This document shows, piece after piece, positions 16,118 through 25,147 of a stretch of 45,269 nt of DNA (the first letter of the stretch is position 1; each line of letters begins with the position of its first letter). The position numbers were made by a program, and so were the translations under genes. Source of the DNA: an uncultured Campylobacter sp. Its GTDB lineage: Bacteria; Campylobacterota; Campylobacteria; Campylobacterales; Campylobacteraceae. The stretch lies in assembly GCA_937990735.1 (NCBI GenBank), contig CALKQT010000018.1, positions 1 to 45,269 on the forward strand, in the 5' to 3' direction. The notes beneath the pieces are model-generated. The model was not told where the DNA came from. It saw only the letters and a program-made list of their open reading frames with translations, and ran no database searches.

Positions 16118-16951
16118 TCAGGCGCTTTGGCGCTCGCCACCTCTTTTAAATTTAGCGTCCAAAAATACGCAGAATTTCACGCCGTATAGGTAGAAAATCC
16201 AGCTTATGTAGATCCACAGAAAGAAAAATAGCGCGACCGAAAACGAGCCGTAGATGCTAAGATAGGTTTTGTTATAAAAGACGTATTGCGCAAAAACCAG
16301 TCTTGAAAGCCACCATAAAATCGATGCTACGAGCGATGAGGCAAGCACTGCTTTTGCGCGGATCTCGCGGTTGATCGCCGTAGCATAAGTGATCGCAAAA
16401 ATCCCCCAAACGATTAAGTAGGGTAGAATTTTAAGCAAATTTATCCAGCTCGTAAGCTCGGTTTTATTTAGTAGTTCCTGAAGCTCGCCGCTGATATAAA
16501 ACGACGCTCCAAGCCCCACAGGAGCGAGCGTCATCAGCGTCCAGTAGGTGCTTAGACTCTTAAAAAAGCTCCGCTCGGGCGAATGTGAAATGCGCGCGAT
16601 AATCGCTTCAAAGTCCCCGAAAAACAGCACCGACGTAACTAATACTGCGCAAAAGCCCGTTACGCCAAGGCTTAGGCCGTTAGCCATAAATTCTTCGATA
16701 TAGTGTGCCATGCTCGCTTGATTTGCAGGCAGGAAGTTTGAAAAAATAAAGCCCATAATCTTGTCGTAGTAGCCTTTAAAGCTTGGTAGCTGCATAAAGA
16801 CGCTAAGCGAAACCATCAGCACCGGCAGTAGCGCCAGAATCGTGTGAAAGCTAAGGCTTGATGCATGGTGCATGAGCTCGGTATCATAGAGGCGGAAGAA
16901 ATTTTTGAGTCGGTTTTGCGCTTGCTTAAGCGCCGGTATTAGTTTTTTCAT
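16118..16951 (-). CDS. YihY/BrkB-family inner membrane protein
   Basis: A 277-residue polytopic protein of the YihY family (formerly mislabelled RNase BN). The N-terminal family signature is visible: LMHHASSLSFHTILALLPVL. About six membrane segments follow, including GFCAVLVTSVLFFGDFEAI, ILPYLIVWGIFAITYATAI, and YGSFSVALFFFLWIYISWIF near the C terminus. Length is normal. The function of the family is not firmly established; transport or envelope roles have been proposed. It is monocistronic here, with a 248-base spacer on its 3' side. Confidence 0.88.
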   Translation of the reverse strand: MKKLIPALKQAQNRLKNFFRLYDTELMHHASSLSFHTILALLPVLMVSLSVFMQLPSFKGYYDKIMGFIFSNFLPANQASMAHYIEEFMANGLSLGVTGFCAVLVTSVLFFGDFEAIIARISHSPERSFFKSLSTYWTLMTLAPVGLGASFYISGELQELLNKTELTSWINLLKILPYLIVWGIFAITYATAINREIRAKAVLASSLVASILWWLSRLVFAQYVFYNKTYLSIYGSFSVALFFFLWIYISWIFYLYGVKFCVFLDAKFKRGGERQSA

Positions 16952-17064
16952 ACGGGCGATTTTACATTAAAATTTTAGAATTTCATATAAATTTGCGCAA
17001 TTTTTCTTTTGTATCTCAGTATATCGTCTATGAAATTTTAAACTGCAAAAATGCGACTACAAAT

Positions 17065-17078
17065 ATATAAATTTATAT
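17065..17078. promoter_or_regulatory. 14-base AT palindrome upstream of the TonB receptor gene
   Basis: ATATAAATTTATAT is perfectly palindromic and sits about 100 bases before the receptor start. Siderophore receptor genes are usually controlled by Fur, but the element does not match a textbook Fur box, so operator function is only a suggestion. Confidence 0.25.
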
Positions 17079-17178
17079 CTCGAATTTAGTCTAAATTTAG
17101 GAAAATTTTTCTAATATGCTAAAAAATAATATTAAATATATCCATAACGAAGGGAAAATAATGGAACGAAGGAAAACG

Positions 17179-19428
17179 ATGAAATTTAAAATTTCATTAG
17201 CGGCATGTATGTGTCTGCTATGCAGCAGTTTGGCTGCAGTGCAAAGTGGCGGTAATTCTGCGCCTGAAAAATCGCAGAATATGGGCGTAATCGAGGTAAA
17301 TTCCGTCGGCGATAATATCAGCGAGAGCGGCATCGACGAGGGCTTTTTGAGCAAAAACGTGCAGCAAGGCATGCTTGCTGGCAAGCGCGCTTTAGATCTT
17401 CCGTATCAGATCAACACGATCAGCAAGGAAATCATAAATCACCAAGGCGTCACCGGCTACGAGGAGGCGGTCAAATACTTCCCGTCCGCGCAGATTCAGA
17501 TGCGCGGCGGCGCTACGGTCGGACGCCCGCAGACGCGCGGCTTTGAGGGCAGCGTCGTAGGCAACAGCTTCTGGGACGGCTTTTATACGATTTCGACGAC
17601 GGCGATTCCGATGGCGATGTTTGAGAGCTTTCAAGTGCAAAACGGCGTCGCGGGCTCGCTCTACGGCGCGCAAAACCCGGTCGGGATTTTCAGCTACACG
17701 CGCAAGCGCCCCGTAAAAGATCAATACATAATTTGGGGCGATTATATGTCGCGAAGCAACCTAGGTCTTGGGCTTGATCTATCGAATAAATTTGAAAAAT
17801 TCGGCTACCGCGCGGTATTTTACGGATCAAACGGCGACAGACAGCCTAAAGGCTCCAACCTTCAGCGCCGCCTAGCCAGCGTCACGATGGAATTTTATCC
17901 TACGGGCGATCTAATGTTTGAAACCGCGGCGAGCTACTATGAGCACAATACCAAGGGTTTTGCGGGGCAGTTTGCCCTCGGCGTAATAAACGGCAAGATC
18001 GTTGATGGAATGGTGCTTCCAAAGGCGGTGGATTCTTCAAAACGCGGTCTTGGTCAGAGTTTCGGAGGCATGCATCTAAAAACCACTACCGCAAGCGCGA
18101 AATTTAAATTTACGCCTACCGATAAATGGTATTTAGAGGGCGGCTTTCAGTTTCAGCGCGCTGATCGTGATACTCATGGCGTTGTAAATTATATCTTGCC
18201 TAGCACACATCCGCAATATACAAAGCCGGGCGATTATCAAACCAGACACAGCGGCGGTGCTACGGCGGCATATAGATTCGATCTGCCAAGCGGCTATCTC
18301 AAGGCAAATACGCAGTTTAATACGGGCGATATTGAGCACGATTTCAGCGTGCAGACTAACGGCTATCACTGGACGCAGGATAGATATAAGATCGCAAGCA
18401 CCAACTACACCTCGCCTACCATAGGCAATATCTACGATCCTAAAATTCTAAATTACACTGGCGCTAAGCGCGGAAGCGGGCTGTATCACTATGCGGTTTT
18501 GGATATGTATAACGTCTCGATGCTAGATGATATCACGATAAACGATAAATTTGACGTAATGCTAAGCGCATCTAAGGCGTGGATGAGGCAGGAATCCTAC
18601 AATAATCGCCAGCAAAGACTTGTTAAAGCCTACAGCGATTCGGGCTATAGTTGGGCGGGCAGTTTGATCTTCCATCCGATAGAGGACGCCAGCATCTACT
18701 ATACCTATGCAGATAGCTTGCAGCAGGGCTCTACCTATGTTTATAAGAGTGGTCCGCATAATGGCGAGGTCGCCTCTACGTCGCCGTATCGCTCCAAGCA
18801 GCACGAGATCGGCGCTAAAATTCGCGTAGCTGATATGATCGATTTTAGTGTGGCGTATTTCGATATACGTCGTCCGATCGCCTACTTAAATAGCTCTACG
18901 GGGATCTACGGCATAAACGGCGAGCAGCGCAACCGCGGATTTGAGTTTATGAGCGGCGGGCGAATTACTGAAAATTTAAGCGTGCTGGGAGGCTTTACCT
19001 ATATCGATCCCAAGATGCATAACGTAAGCATAGCGGGCGCTAATCGCAAGGTCGCAAACGGTATCCCTAAAATCAATGCAAATTTAATGCTTGATTACGT
19101 AATACCGGGCACCGATAAACTTGCGATCAGTACGAATTTCCACTACACCGGCAAGATGTATCTGGACGATCTAAACACCCAGCACACCCCTAGCTTTTTC
19201 GTTACCGATCTTGGTATCAGATATACAAGCGAGCACCTTTTGGGCGATAAGACCACGCTGCGCTTCAACGTAAATAACGTATTTAACAAAAAATACTGGG
19301 CAGGAATGTATCCTGCGAGCGCCGACGGTGCGGGCGGACTCAACGTAACCAGCGTGCTAGGCTCGGCAAATGGTGTGACGCTCGGCGAGAGCAGAAGCTT
19401 CATGCTCTCTGCGGAGGTAAAATTTTAA
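17179..19428 (+). CDS. TonB-dependent outer membrane receptor (siderophore type)
   Basis: Outer membrane beta-barrel for energised import of a ferric siderophore or similar ligand. A signal peptide (MKFKISLAACMCLLCSSLAA) is followed by a TonB-box-like GVIEVNS and the plug domain (YQINTISKEIINHQG, then MRGGATVGRPQTRGFEG, VQNGVAGSLYGAQNPVGIFS). A roughly 550-residue barrel ends in phenylalanine (FMLSAEVKF). The FNVNNVFNKKYW segment near the C terminus is typical of ferric-siderophore receptors of the FhuA/FhuE/FpvA group. Two start codons are credible: ATG at 17179 (chosen, cleaner signal peptide, AAGGA upstream) or ATG at 17161 (AAGGG upstream). No tonB/exbBD or ABC genes are adjacent. The ligand cannot be read from sequence. 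Confidence 0.93.
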   Translation: MKFKISLAACMCLLCSSLAAVQSGGNSAPEKSQNMGVIEVNSVGDNISESGIDEGFLSKNVQQGMLAGKRALDLPYQINTISKEIINHQGVTGYEEAVKYFPSAQIQMRGGATVGRPQTRGFEGSVVGNSFWDGFYTISTTAIPMAMFESFQVQNGVAGSLYGAQNPVGIFSYTRKRPVKDQYIIWGDYMSRSNLGLGLDLSNKFEKFGYRAVFYGSNGDRQPKGSNLQRRLASVTMEFYPTGDLMFETAASYYEHNTKGFAGQFALGVINGKIVDGMVLPKAVDSSKRGLGQSFGGMHLKTTTASAKFKFTPTDKWYLEGGFQFQRADRDTHGVVNYILPSTHPQYTKPGDYQTRHSGGATAAYRFDLPSGYLKANTQFNTGDIEHDFSVQTNGYHWTQDRYKIASTNYTSPTIGNIYDPKILNYTGAKRGSGLYHYAVLDMYNVSMLDDITINDKFDVMLSASKAWMRQESYNNRQQRLVKAYSDSGYSWAGSLIFHPIEDASIYYTYADSLQQGSTYVYKSGPHNGEVASTSPYRSKQHEIGAKIRVADMIDFSVAYFDIRRPIAYLNSSTGIYGINGEQRNRGFEFMSGGRITENLSVLGGFTYIDPKMHNVSIAGANRKVANGIPKINANLMLDYVIPGTDKLAISTNFHYTGKMYLDDLNTQHTPSFFVTDLGIRYTSEHLLGDKTTLRFNVNNVFNKKYWAGMYPASADGAGGLNVTSVLGSANGVTLGESRSFMLSAEVKF

Positions 19429-19455
19429 AATCTAGCTGGTTTAAAATTTTTGCTT

Positions 19456-19487
19456 AAGCGGCGCGAATGATTATGGCGCCGCTTTTA
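19456..19487 (+). terminator. Terminator of the TonB receptor gene
   Basis: A perfect 9-base stem, AAGCGGCGC paired with GCGCCGCTT, has an 11-base loop and is followed by TTAAATTT, 28 bases after the stop codon. The U tract is short but the stem is strong. Confidence 0.65.
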
Positions 19488-19531
19488 AATTTATGAAATT
19501 TTATCGCTCTAAGCGGCGAGATTAAATTTAA

Positions 19532-19570
19532 CGAGGCTTGGTTTTAATTCATTTTAAAATTTAAGCCTCG
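19532..19570. repeat. Inverted repeat in the spacer before the COG3400 gene
   Basis: CGAGGCTT at 19532 pairs perfectly with AAGCCTCG at 19563 across a 23-base AT-rich loop. It lies about 115 bases before the next -10 box; its role is unknown. Confidence 0.35.
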
Positions 19571-19685
19571 GATTTGGAATTTTAAACCTTGATTTTAAAA
19601 TTTCGATCTTTAAATTTTTTAGATCGCCGCGCCTTAGCTCGCCCGCAAATTTTATCGCGTGGTTTAAAATTTATCCGTTTTTGGT

Positions 19686-19691
19686 TATAAT
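19686..19691 (+). promoter_or_regulatory. -10 box for the COG3400-aroB operon
   Basis: A perfect TATAAT within TTGGTTATAATCTTTGC lies 28 bases before the start codon at 19719. The gene also has a GGAGAG ribosome-binding site. No -35 is visible. Confidence 0.5.
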
Positions 19692-19718
19692 CTTTGCAAA
19701 ACCACGAAACGGAGAGCA

Positions 19719-21137
19719 ATGAAACAAGTTTTAATCATCGCAAGCGGAAAGTTTGCGCGCCATTTTTTATCCAAAGTTTGTAAAATCAAAGATGTCATCA
19801 GATCATATCGCGTCATAGCTAAAAATACGGATGCCGTGCCCTCAGAGCTTGAAAACGAGTCAAATTTTTCGGTCGAAATTTTTGATCCTACTAGCATTGA
19901 GCGGTTGCGCGTGGTGCTAGCAGAAGAGGAATTTGACCGCTGCATAGTGATAATGGAGGATGAATTTGACACTAAAGTAACGCTTGAAAATTTAAAGACG
20001 CTCGCTTCGGATTTAGAGCTTTACGTGGCCGATTTTTGGGGACTTTTGCGCGAAAATAAAAATGAAGCTCACGTAAAAATCGTAAATACCCTTGCGCTAA
20101 ATTCCTCGCGCTTCATCGGTTTTTTACCCGATAGCCCCGTTTTTGCTGATAATATCGGGCTTGGACGCGGAGAGATAATGGAGGTAAAAGTGCCCGTAGG
20201 AAGCTCGTTTGCGTATAAAAAAATCAGCACGCTTTCTAATGCCAAATATCAAATTCCGATGATCTACCGCCACAATAATTACATCGTAACGACACCCAGC
20301 TCGCGGATATATCCGAATGATACGATCTTAGTCGTTGGTGAGCCTAGTGCGCTACGAGCGGTGTTTGCTGAAGTAAAAAAGCAAAGCGGGCAGTTTCCAT
20401 CGCCATTTGGGCTAAATATTTTCGCGCTAATTGATATGAAAAAAATGAGCGACGACGAGATAGCTAGGACGGTTAGGGCGCTTGAGTTTTTGGATTTGCA
20501 TATTAGAAATCATAAAATTTATCTGCGAATTTTAAATCCTTTGCTAAACGACGCTTTTAGCGAGCTTAAAGCTCTGTGTGAGCGAGATAAATTTGAAATT
20601 CTCATCGATTACTCGGGCGAGCTAAATTTAAAGCGCGACGTGAGCGAAAATAAAGCAGGCTTGGTAGTTTGTTCAAGCGGAGTTTTTGAGGCGAAAAAAG
20701 CAGTACTTAAAGCGCTTGAAATCCCCGTGCTAAGCCTTGGAGAGGGCGAGCTAAAAGATGTGCGTAAAAGCGTCGTGCTAAGTGTCGGCGAGCGGCTTCG
20801 CGAGGAATCAAGTATCGTCTTTGACATCAGCTCGCAGCTAGGGCTAGACGTGTATTTGTATCTTTTCGGCGAGAGCGAAAAAGGCGAGTTTGCGCAAAGC
20901 TACGTAAGCTTATCGAAGCTTTTTAAGCAGAGTTTATTCGTGATTCCTTGCGAGCGGCAAAATCCGATTTTAGCGCTAGGCAGCGAGCGAGATCTGCTAC
21001 AATTTGTGCCATTTAATGATAGAATTTTGGCGCGCAAGCTCACGTCGATTTTCAATCAGGATTTGGATCAGATGTATTTTAAACTCGGCAAAAATCATCA
21101 AATTTTCGTTCCGAGCGATTACGGGTATGAAAAGTAA
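19719..21137 (+). CDS. TrkA/RCK-like cytoplasmic protein (COG3400 family)
   Basis: A 472-residue soluble protein with a Rossmann-like N-terminal domain (MKQVLIIASGKFARHFLSKV) as in the TrkA N-domain. An RCK_C-type domain follows at about residues 150-220 (IGLGRGEIMEVKVPVGSSFA, then RIYPNDTILVVGEP). The rest consists of further alpha/beta sequence. RCK proteins sense NAD(H) or other ligands and gate potassium channels, but this one carries no membrane channel. Its partner and ligand are unknown. It heads a run with aroB, mscS and mtaB in a gene order that I recall as conserved in Campylobacterota. A link with the mechanosensitive channel two genes on is tempting but unproven. Confidence 0.8.
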   Translation: MKQVLIIASGKFARHFLSKVCKIKDVIRSYRVIAKNTDAVPSELENESNFSVEIFDPTSIERLRVVLAEEEFDRCIVIMEDEFDTKVTLENLKTLASDLELYVADFWGLLRENKNEAHVKIVNTLALNSSRFIGFLPDSPVFADNIGLGRGEIMEVKVPVGSSFAYKKISTLSNAKYQIPMIYRHNNYIVTTPSSRIYPNDTILVVGEPSALRAVFAEVKKQSGQFPSPFGLNIFALIDMKKMSDDEIARTVRALEFLDLHIRNHKIYLRILNPLLNDAFSELKALCERDKFEILIDYSGELNLKRDVSENKAGLVVCSSGVFEAKKAVLKALEIPVLSLGEGELKDVRKSVVLSVGERLREESSIVFDISSQLGLDVYLYLFGESEKGEFAQSYVSLSKLFKQSLFVIPCERQNPILALGSERDLLQFVPFNDRILARKLTSIFNQDLDQMYFKLGKNHQIFVPSDYGYEK

Positions 21138-21180
21138 TCGAAATTTATGTTACAATTACCCAAAAATCAAAGGCTAGCGT

Positions 21181-22212
21181 ATGAAAATCGATCTTAATTT
21201 AGGTAAAAAATACAGCGTTTTTATCGACGAATTGCATAGTTTAAAACTTAGCGGCAAGGTCGCTATCGTGACAAATCCCAAAGTAGCGGGGCTGTGGCTT
21301 GATTTCTTACTGCAGCGGCTAGATTGCGAGCAAAAATTTATCATCACGATCCCGGACGGCGAGGAGTATAAAAATACCGCGAGCGTGGAGCAAATCTTAG
21401 AGCAGCTTTTCAGCTCCAAGCTTGATCGCAAAAGCACGCTCATCGCTCTTGGCGGCGGTGTCATTAGCGATATAACGGGCTTTTGCGCGAGCATTTATGA
21501 GCGTGGTATCGATTTTATCAATATACCTACGACCTTGCTAGCGCAAGTAGATGCGAGCGTCGGCGGTAAAACAGGCGTAAATAATCGTTTCGGCAAAAAT
21601 TTAATCGGCTCGTTTTATCAGCCGCGCGCGGTTTATTGCGAGAGCAAATTTTTATCGACGCTTCCTGCGCGAGAGTTCGCGGCGGGTGTTGCAGAGGCGG
21701 TAAAGATGGCTGTATGCTTTGATGTCGAACTATTTAAATTTTTCGAGACGCACGATCTAAAAAGCGCCGATGAAATTTCGCATATAATCGCGCGCTGCGT
21801 GGCTATCAAAGCTGATGTCGTAGCTCACGACGAGCGCGAAAGCGGCGTGCGTGCAGTGTTAAACTACGGACACACCTTTGCTCACGCTATCGAAAAAATT
21901 ACTGATTATAAAAAATTTTTGCACGGCGAGGCTGTGGCGATCGGCATGGTGATGGCAAACGCGCTAGCGCGCCGTCTTGGTAAATTAAATGAGCTTGAGG
22001 AGGAGCGAATCCGCAAAGTGCTTCAAAAATTCGCGCTTCCGATAAAATTCCACGTAGAGGATGCGGTGGAATTTTACGAGCTGTTTTTTCTCGATAAAAA
22101 AAGCGAAAACGGCAAGATAAAATTTATCCTGCCCGACGGCATCGGTAAATTCTACACTTCCAAAGAGATCGCAAAAGATGAAGTAATCGCAGCGCTGAAA
22201 GAGTTTGAATGA
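21181..22212 (+). CDS. aroB: 3-dehydroquinate synthase AroB
   Basis: Second step of the shikimate pathway: cyclises DAHP to 3-dehydroquinate with NAD+ and a divalent metal. The substrate/NAD loop is visible as IALGGGVISDITGFCAS, followed by IPTTLLAQVDASVGGKTGVN, VAEAVKMAVCFD, the metal-binding NYGHTFAHAIE and HGEAVAIGM. Its 343 residues are typical. It begins 43 bases after the COG3400 gene and its stop overlaps the mscS start (ATGA), so the genes form an operon. Confidence 0.97.
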   Translation: MKIDLNLGKKYSVFIDELHSLKLSGKVAIVTNPKVAGLWLDFLLQRLDCEQKFIITIPDGEEYKNTASVEQILEQLFSSKLDRKSTLIALGGGVISDITGFCASIYERGIDFINIPTTLLAQVDASVGGKTGVNNRFGKNLIGSFYQPRAVYCESKFLSTLPAREFAAGVAEAVKMAVCFDVELFKFFETHDLKSADEISHIIARCVAIKADVVAHDERESGVRAVLNYGHTFAHAIEKITDYKKFLHGEAVAIGMVMANALARRLGKLNELEEERIRKVLQKFALPIKFHVEDAVEFYELFFLDKKSENGKIKFILPDGIGKFYTSKEIAKDEVIAALKEFE

Positions 22213-23918
22213 GAGCGCTTGCGGCTATTTTTTTGATTTTTAATCTTGCATTTTGCGAGGCAAATTCTACGCTCTCCGCCGCGCATACGCGCTTAGAATC
22301 TAACGCTAGCTCCGCCGCTAGTGAGAAGAAAGATGAAAATTCTAAGCTATCCGCGTCGCTAAAAGATCAGATCCGTGTTATTGACGATGAGATTAAAAAT
22401 AATATCTGGATCTCGCGCTTTTCAAATTTCATCGGCTATCAAAATTTACAAAAGCAATCCAGCCAGCTCGAAGCGGAGCTAAAAAAGAGCGCCGGCACCG
22501 ATAAGATCGCAGAGATTCAAAAAAGACTCCGCGCCGTAAAAGAGCAGCTCATACTGCTAAAAGAGTATGAAAAATCTCCGTTTTTAGATATCATCGCGAT
22601 GCCCGAAACTCCCGAGCCTGCGCGCATTACAAATCCTTTTTCGATAATTTCCGGTTTTTCTACGATTAGAAATTTGCAAGCTCAAAAGATGGAGCAGAAA
22701 AACGCCATCGAAAATATTAAAGCTTTAATCGATAAACTTGAAGCAAAAAAGGCGCTATATGAGCGTTTGATGCAGATTGATACGGACGCAAGCGCTGCAG
22801 CGGAGCTTAAAAGCTTAGATTACGAGCTTAGCGAGTTTAGCTCCGCGTACGAGATCGCGCAGACCACATATGACGTTTACGAAAAAAAGATCAACTCCCA
22901 AATCGCCGTGCAGACCGCCGATATAAAAGCTCAAATCAAGCGCGCGGGAAACATCGCCGTGTGGATTTTGATCGTCATAGCGCTGTCGTTTTTATGCAAA
23001 ATAATAGCGAAAAAATATATCAAAAACGACGAGAATTTTTATATCGTAAATAAAGCTATCAACGTTTTAAATTTCACGCTGATCGCGCTGATACTGCTCT
23101 TTTCTTACATCGAGAATATGACGCATTTCGTGACGGTTTTAGGCTTTGCCTCGGCAGGTCTTGCGATTGCGATGAAAGATATGTTTATGAGTTCCTTGGG
23201 CTGGCTTACGATCGTACTTGGCGGCAGCTTTCGCGTGGGCGATCGTATCAGAGTGCATAAAAACGGCGAGACCTACGTAGGCGATATCATCGATATTTCG
23301 GTGCTTAGGATGACGATTTTTGAGGACGTTACTATGACTACGTGGAGAGAAAATAAACGCGCGGGCAGGGTAATTTTCATACCGAACAATTATATTTTTA
23401 CCGATCTTATCTCAAACTACACCCATAGCGGGCTTAAGACCGTCTGGGACGGCATTAGCATACTTTTAACATTTGATAGCAACCATAAAAAGGCGATGTA
23501 TCTCATAAAAAACATCGTGCGGAAGTATTCCAAGGGCTATACCGACATCGCCAAAAAGCAGATGGGCAAGCTGCGCTCGCAATACAGCATTAAAAATCCA
23601 AACGTCGAGCCTAGAATTTTCAGCTTTTTTGAGCCATATGGCATTGAAATTTCGGTTTGGTATATGACGAACTCTTACGCGACGCTCGGGCTTCGCAGCA
23701 ACATCTCGGCTGAAATTTTAGACGCGCTAAGAAGCGAGCCCGATATAAAGATCGCTTATCCTGCATACACGCTTTTTAATGGTAAAAACTATATGGCGGC
23801 AGGCGGAAATTTCATGGCGCAAGATCTCGGCTCCGAGCAGCAAGGTCCGCAAAATTTAAACGCAGCGGCGCAAGGTGCGGGTTTTGCCACAGGAAGCGGA
23901 TCCGGGAGCGAAATTTGA
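22209..23918 (+). CDS. MscS-family mechanosensitive channel
   Basis: A 569-residue channel larger than E. coli MscS (286). A signal peptide (MRALAAIFLIFNLAFCEA) leads into a periplasmic, largely coiled-coil region to about residue 240. Membrane segments follow near 248-268 (GNIAVWILIVIALSFLCKII) and 285-305. The pore helix and beta domain then read GFASAGLAIAMKDMFMSSLG and FRVGDRIRVHKNGETYVGDI. Such channels release solutes on hypo-osmotic shock. The last 40 residues are a Gly/Gln/Asn-rich tail. Its ends overlap aroB (ATGA) and mtaB (TTGA), so translation is probably coupled across the three. Confidence 0.92.
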   Translation: MRALAAIFLIFNLAFCEANSTLSAAHTRLESNASSAASEKKDENSKLSASLKDQIRVIDDEIKNNIWISRFSNFIGYQNLQKQSSQLEAELKKSAGTDKIAEIQKRLRAVKEQLILLKEYEKSPFLDIIAMPETPEPARITNPFSIISGFSTIRNLQAQKMEQKNAIENIKALIDKLEAKKALYERLMQIDTDASAAAELKSLDYELSEFSSAYEIAQTTYDVYEKKINSQIAVQTADIKAQIKRAGNIAVWILIVIALSFLCKIIAKKYIKNDENFYIVNKAINVLNFTLIALILLFSYIENMTHFVTVLGFASAGLAIAMKDMFMSSLGWLTIVLGGSFRVGDRIRVHKNGETYVGDIIDISVLRMTIFEDVTMTTWRENKRAGRVIFIPNNYIFTDLISNYTHSGLKTVWDGISILLTFDSNHKKAMYLIKNIVRKYSKGYTDIAKKQMGKLRSQYSIKNPNVEPRIFSFFEPYGIEISVWYMTNSYATLGLRSNISAEILDALRSEPDIKIAYPAYTLFNGKNYMAAGGNFMAQDLGSEQQGPQNLNAAAQGAGFATGSGSGSEI

Positions 23919-25147
23919 AAATTTATTTTAAAACGTTTGGATGTCGCACAAATATCTACGACACGCAGCTTATCAAAAGCAACCTCAAATCGGGCGAGAT
24001 CACGCACGACGAGCAGGGCGCGGACGTCGTCGTGATAAACTCCTGCACCGTTACGAACGGCGCCGACGCAGACGTGCGAAACTACGTAAATAAGATGAAC
24101 CGCCTCGGCAAAAAGATATTGCTAACCGGCTGCGGCGCGGTCTCGCGCGGCGAGGAGCTGTATAAAAACGGCGCGGTATTCGGGGTGTTTGGGATGTCGC
24201 AAAAGGAAAAGATCGACGAGTTTTTAGGCTCTGAGTCAAAATTTTACGATATCGGGAGTCTTGACGGCGTCGAAAAAAACCTGGTAAGCGACTACGAGGA
24301 TCACACCAAGGCCTTTATTAAAATTCAAGAGGGGTGCGATTTTAACTGCAGCTACTGCATAATCCCCTCGGTACGCGGCCGTTCGCGCAGTATCGCAGAA
24401 AGCGTGATCTTAAAAGAGGCGGCAAGCCTTGCTGCAAACGGCTTTAGCGAGATCGTGCTAACCGGCACCAATATCGGAAGCTACGGCAAAGCCTCAGGCA
24501 CGAGCCTGGGCACGCTGCTTCAAAAACTAGGCGCGATCCGCGGAATTTGCCGCATTCGCCTAGGCAGTATCGAGCCCTCGCAGATCGATGAGAGCTTTCG
24601 CGAAATTTTATCCGAGCCGTGGCTGGAGCGGCATCTGCACATCGCGCTTCAGCACACTTCGCAAAAGATGCTTAGCATAATGCGTCGCCGAAATTCCGCG
24701 CTAAGGGATTTGGAGCTTTTTTGCGAGCTTACGGAGCGCGGATTTGCGCTGGGGACGGACTTTATCGTCGCGCACCCGGGCGAGAGCGAAGAGATTTGGC
24801 TCGAAGCGTTAGAAAATTTCAAAAAATTTCCGCTCACGCATCTGCACGCCTTCATTTTTTCGCCGCGGCAAGGCACCGCTTCGGCGTCGCTAAAAGACCG
24901 CATAGACGGCAAAACGGCGAAGGCGCGACTAAAGATGCTGCAGAACATAACGGCGCTGAATAATTATAAATTTCGCCTTTCGCACAAGGTGCCCTTAAAT
25001 GTGCTGATCGAGCGGAAAAACGGAGAGTTTTATGAAGGATATGATCAATTTTATGATAAAATTTGGATCAAAAGCGATGAGGATTTGTCGAAAAAATGGA
25101 TGGAGATAAGAGATTATGAGGTTAAATTTGATGGAAATTTTGCATAA
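23915..25147 (+). CDS. mtaB: tRNA t6A37 methylthiotransferase MtaB
   Basis: Radical-SAM methylthiotransferase that converts t6A37 to ms2t6A37 in tRNAs reading ANN codons. The N-terminal UPF0004 domain has cysteines in TFGCRTN, VVINSCTVTN and LLTGCGAV. The radical-SAM cluster motif is GCDFNCSYCIIPSVRG and the SAM segment is EIVLTGTNIGSYG. The C-terminal TRAM-like region is short. Its 410 residues match MtaB rather than MiaB. The start is TTG overlapping the mscS stop (TTGA). The tail overlaps the start of the next gene. Confidence 0.94.
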   Translation: MKIYFKTFGCRTNIYDTQLIKSNLKSGEITHDEQGADVVVINSCTVTNGADADVRNYVNKMNRLGKKILLTGCGAVSRGEELYKNGAVFGVFGMSQKEKIDEFLGSESKFYDIGSLDGVEKNLVSDYEDHTKAFIKIQEGCDFNCSYCIIPSVRGRSRSIAESVILKEAASLAANGFSEIVLTGTNIGSYGKASGTSLGTLLQKLGAIRGICRIRLGSIEPSQIDESFREILSEPWLERHLHIALQHTSQKMLSIMRRRNSALRDLELFCELTERGFALGTDFIVAHPGESEEIWLEALENFKKFPLTHLHAFIFSPRQGTASASLKDRIDGKTAKARLKMLQNITALNNYKFRLSHKVPLNVLIERKNGEFYEGYDQFYDKIWIKSDEDLSKKWMEIRDYEVKFDGNFA

